Positions 1 through 5,289 of a stretch of DNA of 5,289 nucleotides are shown here, piece by piece (within the stretch, counting starts at the first letter, position 1; each line of letters begins with the position of its first letter). Position numbers and translations under genes: made by a program. The notes beneath the pieces are model-generated. The model saw only the letters and a list, made by a program, of their open reading frames with translations. It was not told where the DNA came from and ran no database searches. Source of the stretch: Anaerolineales bacterium (lineage in GTDB: Bacteria > Chloroflexota > Anaerolineae > UBA7937); contig JAUVHF010000120.1 in the NCBI GenBank assembly GCA_030593425.1, forward strand, positions 1-5,289. The letters are read 5' to 3'.

Positions 1-662
1 CTATCCCAACTCATCTGGGTATCGATAGCATCCCTCGTGGTCCCCGGGCTTTCGCTCACTATGGCCCGCTCCCGGCCCAAAAGGGCGTTGAGGAGGGAGG
101 ACTTGCCCACATTGGGACGCCCCACGATGGCTACCCCTACCCCTTCCGCCTCCTCGACCTCTTCTCTAGGAGGAAAGGAGGCCACCAGAGCATCCAAAAG
201 GTCTCCCGTTCCTGTACCATGAAGAGCGGAGATGGGATACGGCTCCCCCAGGCCCAGGCCATAGAACTCCGTAGCCGCCAACCGTCGAGCCTCGTTATCC
301 GCTTTATTGACCACCAACAAGAGCGGCTTCTGGGAAACCCTCAACAGTTCCGCGATCTCCTCATCGCCGACGGTGAGCCCCTCTGTCACATCCACCATGA
401 AGAGGATCGCCTCCGCCTCGGCCATGGCCAACTCCACCTGCCTCCTCACCTGCATAGTCAGCTCATCCTCAGTCCAAAGGACGAGCCCTCCCGTATCGAT
501 GAGGGTAAAGGCCACTCCTCCCCATTGAGCGTCAGCGTAGAGACGGTCACGGGTGGTCCCCGGCAGATCCTCCACTATAGCCCGCGGCTCCTCCACCAAG
601 CGGTTGAAGAGGGTCGATTTCCCTACATTCGGCCGCCCCACTATGGCCACTAGGGGCTTCAT
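1..662 (-). CDS. der: Ribosome biogenesis GTPase Der (EngA), 5' part; runs off the left edge
   Basis: Der is a tandem-domain GTPase that assists maturation of the 50S ribosomal subunit. The 220 residues visible begin at an ATG and show a complete first G domain: P-loop GRPNVGKS (9-16), PGTTRD (34-39, with the G2 Thr), DTGG (56-59), NKAD (119-122) and the G5 SAL (145-147). An acidic linker (about 165-174) leads into the second G domain, whose P-loop GRPNVGKS (181-188) and PGTTRD (206-211) are present before the window ends. Two P-loops of this form in one chain identify Der and exclude Era or MnmE. Family members are about 440 residues, so the rest of G domain 2 and the KH-like C-terminal domain are missing only because of the window edge. 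The start overlaps the cdaR stop by four bases (ATGA), so translation is probably coupled. No frameshift or internal stop is seen. Confidence 0.97.
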   Translation of the reverse strand, partial: MKPLVAIVGRPNVGKSTLFNRLVEEPRAIVEDLPGTTRDRLYADAQWGGVAFTLIDTGGLVLWTEDELTMQVRRQVELAMAEAEAILFMVDVTEGLTVGDEEIAELLRVSQKPLLLVVNKADNEARRLAATEFYGLGLGEPYPISALHGTGTGDLLDALVASFPPREEVEEAEGVGVAIVGRPNVGKSSLLNALLGRERAIVSESPGTTRDAIDTQMSWD

Positions 663-663
663 A
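37..663 (-). repeat. Intragenic repeat: duplicated G-domain motifs of der
   Basis: The two GTPase domains of Der leave visible similarity in the DNA. A GTGGTCCCCGG block (plus-strand spelling) occurs at 37-47 and again at 553-563, encoding the PGTT motifs. The two GRPNVGKS P-loops lie in similar sequence near 97-130 and 610-645. The repeat reflects the ancient domain duplication of the family and is not a mobile or recent repeat. The strand given is that of the gene. Confidence 0.6.
659..662 (-). other. ATGA stop-start overlap, cdaR/der
   Basis: The cdaR TGA stop and the der ATG start share four bases. Upstream, GGAGG (679-683) is 16 bases away and a weaker GGTGA (673-677) is 10 bases away. 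Initiation of der therefore probably depends on ribosomes terminating on cdaR more than on its own Shine-Dalgarno (inference). Confidence 0.85.
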
Positions 664-1861
664 ACTCGGTTATCACCACCTCCAACTGATCGGGGACCAT
701 ACTCTGCACCTCCAGGGAATCGGGTTTCACTACCTGAGGCGAGATCTTATATGTGCCCGGCCCTAAATCGAGGAGATCCAAGAGTACTTGCACATCCTCC
801 GCCTGGAGAGCCGACAGATCGGCCAGGGGGCCAGCAAGGATAACCTCTACCATCTCCGGCGACACAGTGGCCTCTAACCCGGGAGCCAACCCTTGAAGGG
901 TCGGCGAGACCCGGATCGTCTGGCCTCCCAGGACCGGAGAGACAGAGATGCGAACCAAGACCCTCCCCACCCCCAAGAGAGATATATCCTCCGGGAGAAC
1001 CAGCGCCACCGAACGGGTTAGGTTGGCGTTGGCCCCCTCCACATCCACCGGCCCCGTTTCTACAAAGCCCAAAAGTTCACTTACCCGCTGAGGGTGCCCA
1101 TAGACGGTCACGGTAGAGGGGTCCACCCTGATATCGCTGATCCAATAGCCAGAGGCCACAGTTCCCTCGGTGACCACCTTCACCGATACATCCCGGTAGC
1201 CCGACTCCTGCTCTATGGGCAACTGCACCATCACCTGAGAGGGAGTGATCTCCACCCCAGAAACGGTACCCCCTATCTTGTTCTGGGGCCCGGGCTCAAA
1301 AGCCTTCTCCATAGTAGCCTTCTCCCCCCGAAGTTGTAGATCGATGACCACCACCTCCACCTGATCCACCAAACTCTGTGGCCCGCTCACCGCCACCTGC
1401 GAAGGGGTGACTACCGGAACCCCGTATCCGTACCCTACCGGTACATCTCCCAAGATGTTCACCCCCACTCTAAACCACTTTTGGGCCACCTTATCTAAAG
1501 CGATAGATACTACATCGGGCGACTTCTCTATCACCCGTACCGTCTCTGGATGCTCAACTTCGACTGGCACCTCATGGGGCCCCACTCCTGAGTCGGCTAG
1601 ATCAACGTAAGCGTAAAAGTTCTCTGCCTCTAGATCGTCCCACACCCTCTGAGGGGCTCGAATCAGAAGGGTCACCTCCTCCTCGAAACCTCCCAAGATC
1701 AGTAGATCCTCCCCTTTATTTTTCACCTCGATGGGGATCGCTTGGGGAAAGTGACCCTCAACTATGGGGTTTTGCTCCCTCATGGCTACTACCCAGATGG
1801 TGAGGGCCAAAATGAGGGCTATGAGCACCGAACTCAGGTCGGTGAGAAGAGAACGCCTCAT
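659..1861 (-). CDS. cdaR: CdaR, YbbR-domain regulator of the diadenylate cyclase CdaA
   Basis: This 400-residue protein has one N-terminal membrane anchor (about residues 8-27, hydrophobic and preceded by MRRS). A long beta-rich region follows with four degenerate YbbR units, roughly 35-122, 127-216, 220-308 and 312-400. The recurring core has the form V-x-P-x-x-V-x-V followed by a G-P or H-P turn: VTPSQVAVSGP (151-161), VDPSTVTVYGHP (246-257) and VSPEMVEVILAGP (333-345). An N-in, C-out topology would place the YbbR domains outside the membrane. In Bacillus and Listeria the homologue CdaR (YbbR) binds CdaA and modulates c-di-AMP production. Bacillus CdaR is somewhat longer (about 480 residues). 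Sequence conservation in this family is low, so the call rests on the anchor, the repeats and the position directly after cdaA with an ATGA overlap. The start is well supported by a Shine-Dalgarno sequence and the immediate membrane segment. Confidence 0.92.
   Translation of the reverse strand: MRRSLLTDLSSVLIALILALTIWVVAMREQNPIVEGHFPQAIPIEVKNKGEDLLILGGFEEEVTLLIRAPQRVWDDLEAENFYAYVDLADSGVGPHEVPVEVEHPETVRVIEKSPDVVSIALDKVAQKWFRVGVNILGDVPVGYGYGVPVVTPSQVAVSGPQSLVDQVEVVVIDLQLRGEKATMEKAFEPGPQNKIGGTVSGVEITPSQVMVQLPIEQESGYRDVSVKVVTEGTVASGYWISDIRVDPSTVTVYGHPQRVSELLGFVETGPVDVEGANANLTRSVALVLPEDISLLGVGRVLVRISVSPVLGGQTIRVSPTLQGLAPGLEATVSPEMVEVILAGPLADLSALQAEDVQVLLDLLDLGPGTYKISPQVVKPDSLEVQSMVPDQLEVVITEL
1858..1861 (-). 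other. ATGA stop-start overlap, cdaA/cdaR
   Basis: The cdaA TGA stop and the cdaR ATG start share four bases. This is a classic arrangement for translational coupling and suits a membrane enzyme and its partner being made in fixed proportion (inference). Confidence 0.9.
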
Positions 1862-2679
1862 CTCTCCCCCCTCCCCTGCCGGGAGAACCAGCGGGGCTTC
1901 TCCGTCGGCTGGAGCCTGTAGAAAGCCTGTAGAACCTTCCGCAGGCGCGCGTCATCTAAATGACGGATCATCCTCCCATGCCGCACCAGGGATATGATCC
2001 CCGTCTCCTCCGAGACCACGATAGCCAAGGCGTCGCTCTGCTCCGTGATCCCCACCGCCGCCCGGTGGCGCAGCCCTAACTCCCGCTCCACCCTCATGCT
2101 CTCGCTCAAGGGGAGGATACAAGCCGCGGCCAACACCCGGTCCTCCCGAATTATCACCGCCCCATCGTGAAGGACGGTATTAGGCTGAAAGATGGTAAGG
2201 AGCAACTCCATCGATAACTCGGCGTTCATCTCCACCCCGGTCTCCACATACTCCTGCAAGCCGGTTTCCCGTTCCAAGACCATCAGGGCTCCGTGGCGCC
2301 GCTCCGCAAGGGTCCGTACTGCCTGCGATACGCAACGGGTAACCTTCATCATCGTCCTCTCCGGCGATGCTCGGTTGATTAGACCCCCTCCCCGCCCTAG
2401 CCGCTCCAGAGCCCGACGCAACTCGGGCTGAAAGATCACCGGCACAGCAACCAAAAGGGCAGGCAGGGTGTTCCTCAAAAGCCAACTGAAAGCGGTCAAA
2501 GCTAAGAGGTTGCTGGCCAGAACCACGGCTACGATGAGAAAGACGATGCCTCTGATCAGTTGGATAGCCCTTGTGCCCCGCATCATGAAGAGGATCCCGT
2601 AGAATATGAGGGCCACCAAGAGTATATCGACCACACTGCGCAGATCTATCTGGGAGAATATCCATATGATGTCAGACAC
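1858..2679 (-). CDS. cdaA: CdaA, membrane diadenylate cyclase (c-di-AMP synthase)
   Basis: CdaA condenses two ATP into cyclic di-AMP, a messenger that controls potassium and osmolyte transport and cell-wall homeostasis in many bacteria. The 273 residues match the usual CdaA length. Three membrane segments lie at about 15-33, 38-57 and 59-83, followed by the conserved QPELRRALE stretch (84-92) and a cytosolic DAC domain. The catalytic DGA motif is at 172-174 (context VLHDGAVII) and the RHR motif at 204-206 (context LGLRHRAAVG). A conserved SEETG lies at 223-227. All key residues are intact, so it should be active. The start is GTG; the N-terminus MSDIIWIFSQIDLRS aligns with the family beginning, and GGAGG lies four bases upstream. 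The C-terminus (about 255-273) is basic and probably flexible. The other DAC class, DisA, is excluded by the N-terminal membrane region and the lack of a DNA-binding extension. The gene is also known as dacA. Confidence 0.97.
   Translation of the reverse strand: MSDIIWIFSQIDLRSVVDILLVALIFYGILFMMRGTRAIQLIRGIVFLIVAVVLASNLLALTAFSWLLRNTLPALLVAVPVIFQPELRRALERLGRGGGLINRASPERTMMKVTRCVSQAVRTLAERRHGALMVLERETGLQEYVETGVEMNAELSMELLLTIFQPNTVLHDGAVIIREDRVLAAACILPLSESMRVERELGLRHRAAVGITEQSDALAIVVSEETGIISLVRHGRMIRHLDDARLRKVLQAFYRLQPTEKPRWFSRQGRGER
1870..1874 (-). promoter_or_regulatory. Shine-Dalgarno GGAGG for cdaR
   Basis: GGAGG lies within a purine-rich run (GGGGAGGGGGGAGAG) at the 3' end of cdaA, eight bases before the cdaR ATG. 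The run also encodes the basic Gln-Gly-Arg-Gly-Glu-Arg end of CdaA, so the coding and ribosome-binding roles share the same bases. Confidence 0.7.
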
Positions 2680-2682
2680 GCC

Positions 2683-2689
2683 ACCTCCT
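2683..2689 (-). promoter_or_regulatory. Shine-Dalgarno AGGAGGT for cdaA, unusually close to a GTG start
   Basis: A near-perfect AGGAGGT lies in the 15-base gap between the TPR stop and the cdaA start. The GGAGG core is only four bases from the GTG, a short spacing. No better in-frame start is visible and the N-terminus matches the family, so this site decides the GTG start. A strong Shine-Dalgarno with a weaker GTG and tight spacing may moderate CdaA synthesis (inference). Confidence 0.75.
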
Positions 2690-2694
2690 CGTGG

Positions 2695-4803
2695 CTACGA
2701 GCCGCCTAATTGCTCCAAAAGTTGACGATAAGCCTCTACATCTTCGGGCCCCAGAGAGATGATACGCCGGATGGTCTCCCGAGCCTCCTCCTCCAGACCA
2801 GCCTCCAATTGCAACTCCCCCAGGGCATCCAACTCCGTGATCGCTTCCTCCCTCATCCCCACTGAGAGGTAGGCCTCGCCTAGCCGCTGCCGAAGCCCCA
2901 TATCCTGAGGGCTCTCCCTTATCATATCCTGGAGGATCGGTATTGCCTCCTCTCCTCGCTCCCGGACGAAGGAGTCTATCTCCTCCAAAGCCTCCTTCGG
3001 CCGACCCAGTCTGAAATAGAGATCCACCAACGCTCGCCACGTCTCTTCGTCATCGGGGGCCAGCCGCCTCAACTCCTCATAGTCAACCAGGGCCTTCCCC
3101 CAACTGGCTCGCTGCATCTGAAGATCAGCCCTCCTTCCTAGGAGGCGAACCTTCCACTCCCGAGGAGAACCGCTCTGAGGAGTCAGGTTGAGCGCCACCC
3201 CGTAGGTCTCAACCGCCTCCCCGGGTCGAGCCAATCGATAATAAGCCTCAGCCAAAGCCAGATACTCCTCCAGGGCCCTATCGATCTCCCCCAAGCCGAT
3301 CAAAAGTTCGACCAGTCGCTTACGTATCTTCACATCCATAGGCGCCAAACCCGTGGCCATCCTGTAGACGGCTATAGCCCTCCTAGGGGCCCCCCGCATA
3401 GCATAAGCCCTCCCTACCGCTCTGTATTTCTCTGCCGCCTCGTCTATCTTCCCCTGGCGCAAGAACATCTCCCCCAAATAAAGATGCAGGACTAGATAGT
3501 CAGGCACCCTCTCCAAGAGGCGGTAGCATTCCTCCACCGCCGTCAGAGGGATCCCCTGCTTCCAGTAGCCATCAACGAGGGCCATGCTAGCCAGTAACCC
3601 CTCGAAGTCTGGATGCTCTAAGACCTCAGCCAGACTAATGGTAAGCCCCTGGGGGCTTATCTTCTCCACCGTCTCTTGAAGGGAGGTGACCTTTCCCTCC
3701 CAGCCTTCGCTTTCAAAGAAGTCAACAAGGCGGTGGGCCAAAAGACGAGCCCTCTTCTCATCCTCGTAGAGGATCTCTTCATAGGCTTGAGTTAGACCCT
3801 CCTTCCCCCTGGCCATCGTTGAATCCACCATCTTCAAGGCTTCCAAGAGGTGCATAAGGGCCTTCCGGCCCTCCCCCTCTCCAAGATAGCATTTTCCTAA
3901 GAGGAACTGGCCAGCCAACTCGTATTCTGTCCCCACTAGATCCTCAAATAGGCAGAGGACTTGGTCAGACCGTCCCCTCTCCGCATAGAGCAAGGAGAGA
4001 TTGAAGAGAGCCTCTCCCCCCTTCACCCCCTCCCTTAGGGCTAACTCATACTCCTCGATCGCCTCCTCCACCATCCCCTTGTCCTCGAGATCCATCGCCC
4101 TCCCCATGGCCACCACCCCGGGGTGGCCTTCATCTCGCGCCTCCCCCAGGATAGACCCCGCCAAGCGAGCCCTGGCCTCTCGGGCAGCGATGGCCGCTGG
4201 GCTATGCCCCTCCCGGGAGGGCACCCCCCTGAGGGCTCGAAGCAACTCCCGCGCTTCTGCATTCCCTTCATCCACGGTCAAGGCTCGACGACAATGCTCC
4301 ACCGCTTTTTCTCTCTCTCCCTTGGCTTGGGCCAGACGAGCCAGAGCCAAGTACTCCTGGGCCGCATCCTCCGGAGCCTCGAAAATGTGCGCCTCGGCCA
4401 GTTCCTCAAGGGCTCTCTCGCTCTCAGGCCTAGAGCGAGCCACCTCCTGCCAGGCCTCTAGGGCCTCATCCACGGCTCCCCTCTCCTCATAGAGGAGAGC
4501 CAAACTCTCCCAAGCCTCCGCCGCCTCGGTGACCCGTCCCATCTCGCCACATATCTCCGCTATCCTCCGCCGAGCGGCCAGATCGTCCGGCCGAAGTTTC
4601 CCTACGGTGCGGTACTCCCCTAACGCTTCCCGCAGCCTTCCTGCCTCTAGGAGGGCGAGGCCTAGGCTGGTGTGAGCCACCGGGTCCTCCAGGGACTCAT
4701 GAACAGCTCTCCGGTACTCCTCTATCGCCTTATCCCACTCCCCAGCCCAGGCGTAGTTATGTCCTCTCCTCATCGCCTCTTCGAAGGCGGAGCGGTGACC
4801 CAT
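2695..4803 (-). CDS. Large TPR-repeat protein of unknown function
   Basis: This 702-residue protein is nearly all helical tetratricopeptide repeats. I can pick out about 14-16 units, for example around 12-38, 43-70, 96-125, 148-180, 240-258, 263-290, 433-460, 461-488, 513-541, 587-615 and 659-686. Typical cores are GEWDKAIEEYRRAV and GAPRRAIAVYRMATGLAP. Two stretches do not fit the pattern well: an Ala/Arg-rich linker at about 193-230 and a segment at about 326-410. I see no signal peptide, membrane segment or catalytic domain, so it is probably a cytosolic scaffold that binds another protein. The ATG abuts the argF stop with no gap and has a good Shine-Dalgarno sequence. The gene ends 15 bases before cdaA, so co-expression with the c-di-AMP genes is likely, but a functional link is only inferred. 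TPR proteins are too general for a function to be read from the sequence. Confidence 0.9.
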   Translation of the reverse strand: MGHRSAFEEAMRRGHNYAWAGEWDKAIEEYRRAVHESLEDPVAHTSLGLALLEAGRLREALGEYRTVGKLRPDDLAARRRIAEICGEMGRVTEAAEAWESLALLYEERGAVDEALEAWQEVARSRPESERALEELAEAHIFEAPEDAAQEYLALARLAQAKGEREKAVEHCRRALTVDEGNAEARELLRALRGVPSREGHSPAAIAAREARARLAGSILGEARDEGHPGVVAMGRAMDLEDKGMVEEAIEEYELALREGVKGGEALFNLSLLYAERGRSDQVLCLFEDLVGTEYELAGQFLLGKCYLGEGEGRKALMHLLEALKMVDSTMARGKEGLTQAYEEILYEDEKRARLLAHRLVDFFESEGWEGKVTSLQETVEKISPQGLTISLAEVLEHPDFEGLLASMALVDGYWKQGIPLTAVEECYRLLERVPDYLVLHLYLGEMFLRQGKIDEAAEKYRAVGRAYAMRGAPRRAIAVYRMATGLAPMDVKIRKRLVELLIGLGEIDRALEEYLALAEAYYRLARPGEAVETYGVALNLTPQSGSPREWKVRLLGRRADLQMQRASWGKALVDYEELRRLAPDDEETWRALVDLYFRLGRPKEALEEIDSFVRERGEEAIPILQDMIRESPQDMGLRQRLGEAYLSVGMREEAITELDALGELQLEAGLEEEARETIRRIISLGPEDVEAYRQLLEQLGGS

Positions 4804-5289
4804 CTACGAACCTCCCATAAGCAAGAGAAGTACAGCCTTCTGGAGATGCAGCCTGTTCCCCGCCTGAGTGTAGACGATGGAGTAGGGCCCATCTATCACC
4901 TCATCGGTTATCTCCTCACCTCTGTGAGCGGGCAAGCAATGCATCACCAGGGGGCTCTTCCCGGCCTTGGCCACTAACTGAGCGTTCACCTGATAGGGCG
5001 GAAATACCTTCAATCGCTCCTCCCTCCCCTCCTCCTGCCCCATGCTGGCCCAGGCGTCGGTATAGATCATATCCGCCCCTCGGACCGCCTCCTGGGGATC
5101 GTGAGTCAACACCACTTGGCTACCCATTCTCTGGGCGAACCCTTTGGCCTTGGCCACCACCTCCTCCTGCGGCTCATAACCCGGAGGCGTAGCCACCCAG
5201 ATCTCCATCCCCACCAGGCTGGCCCCGAAGAGGAGGGAATGGGCCACGTTGTTGCCATCCCCAACGTAGGCTAGCCGCAAGCCACCTAA
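4804..5289 (-). CDS. argF: Ornithine carbamoyltransferase, C-terminal half; runs off the right edge
   Basis: The enzyme joins carbamoyl phosphate and L-ornithine to give citrulline in arginine synthesis. The fragment holds 161 residues, about half of a usual 300-330-residue chain, and covers the ornithine-binding domain. Numbered from the window edge, it shows the GDGNNVAHS ornithine-domain start (10-18), D78 with the SMG loop at 82-84 (context DAWASMGQE), and the catalytic [10 protein letters not shown] (117-126). The C-terminal [11 protein letters not shown] (142-152) is also present. The SMG loop and HCLP together separate OTC from aspartate carbamoyltransferase. The short [11 protein letters not shown] form, without the insertion of ArcB/ArgI types, favours the anabolic ArgF. 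The reading frame is open to the edge, so a TTG at 5280 is an internal Leu codon and not the start. One oddity is that the usual QAENR motif reads QAGNR. The gene is probably the upstream member of the same operon. Confidence 0.96.
   Translation of the reverse strand, partial: LGGLRLAYVGDGNNVAHSLLFGASLVGMEIWVATPPGYEPQEEVVAKAKGFAQRMGSQVVLTHDPQEAVRGADMIYTDAWASMGQEEGREERLKVFPPYQVNAQLVAKAGKSPLVMHCLPAHRGEEITDEVIDGPYSIVYTQAGNRLHLQKAVLLLLMGGS
4811..4816 (-). promoter_or_regulatory. Shine-Dalgarno GGGAGG for the TPR gene
   Basis: GGGAGG lies inside the last codons of argF (Met-Gly-Gly), seven bases before the TPR ATG. Because argF ends exactly where the TPR gene begins, ribosomes finishing argF could restart here. 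The site supports the ATG at 4803 as the true start. Confidence 0.75.

Noticed and set aside
219..653. A plus-strand open frame of 144 codons at the left of the window.
   Set aside because: It lies opposite the der G-domain motifs, which are unmistakable, and its own protein has no recognisable domain.
2180..2665. A minus-strand open frame of 161 codons overlapping cdaA in another frame.
   Set aside because: It lies inside the conserved CdaA membrane and DAC regions in an alternative frame and has no domain features of its own.
4001..4492. A plus-strand open frame of 163 codons opposite the TPR gene.
   Set aside because: Its protein is Ser/Ala/Arg-rich low-complexity sequence, as expected from reading GC-rich coding DNA backwards, and the opposite strand holds clear TPR repeats.
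4481..4499. A perfect 8-base inverted repeat with a 3-base loop, which could look like a terminator hairpin.
   Set aside because: It lies inside the TPR coding frame and encodes Leu-Leu-Tyr-Glu-Glu. CTC (Leu) and GAG (Glu) are reverse complements, so such repeats arise from codon choice; no T-tract follows. A similar shorter one at 3761-3773 has the same origin.
5278..5280. TTG at 5280 as a possible start of the argF-like gene.
   Set aside because: The frame stays open to the window edge with OTC-like residues, and a start here would remove the whole carbamoyl phosphate-binding domain. It is an internal Leu codon.
1..5289. A defence island, phage, transposon or CRISPR content.
   Set aside because: All five genes are on one strand and tightly packed, four are housekeeping or signalling families, and no terminal repeats, integrase, transposase or spaced direct repeats are visible.

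Overview
The window is a compact, all minus-strand stretch of a moderately GC-rich bacterial genome. Five genes are read from the right edge to the left edge: ornithine carbamoyltransferase (argF, 3' half only), a 702-residue TPR-repeat protein, the membrane diadenylate cyclase CdaA, its YbbR-domain regulator CdaR, and the first two-fifths or so of the double-GTPase ribosome assembly factor Der. Both outer genes run off the window. Almost every base is coding: the only non-coding stretch is 15 bases before cdaA.

The junctions look like one transcription unit. The argF stop abuts the TPR start, the TPR stop lies 15 bases from the cdaA GTG start, and both cdaA/cdaR and cdaR/der share a 4-base ATGA stop-start overlap. 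Shine-Dalgarno sequences are clear before the TPR gene, cdaA and cdaR, and weak before der. No promoter, terminator, RNA gene, mobile element, CRISPR array or riboswitch can be supported.

The likely host is a Gram-positive-like or Chloroflexota-type bacterium. This rests on CdaA plus CdaR (the Firmicutes/Chloroflexota form of c-di-AMP synthesis), on the style of the Der and OTC sequences, and on frequent AGG (Arg) and ATA (Ile) codons, which are common in thermophiles. Chloroflexota (Anaerolineae-like) is my best guess, from memory of similar proteins and not from a search.

Functionally, CdaA makes cyclic di-AMP at the membrane, and CdaR sits beside it with its YbbR domains outside the membrane. 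Der acts in 50S ribosome maturation and ArgF in arginine synthesis. The TPR protein has no recognised function. It is a soluble helical-repeat scaffold placed directly before cdaA, and it is the one gene here whose role is open. I do not see a new defence or mobile system. The points of interest are the TPR-cdaA linkage and the presence of der where Bacillus-type operons carry glmM.
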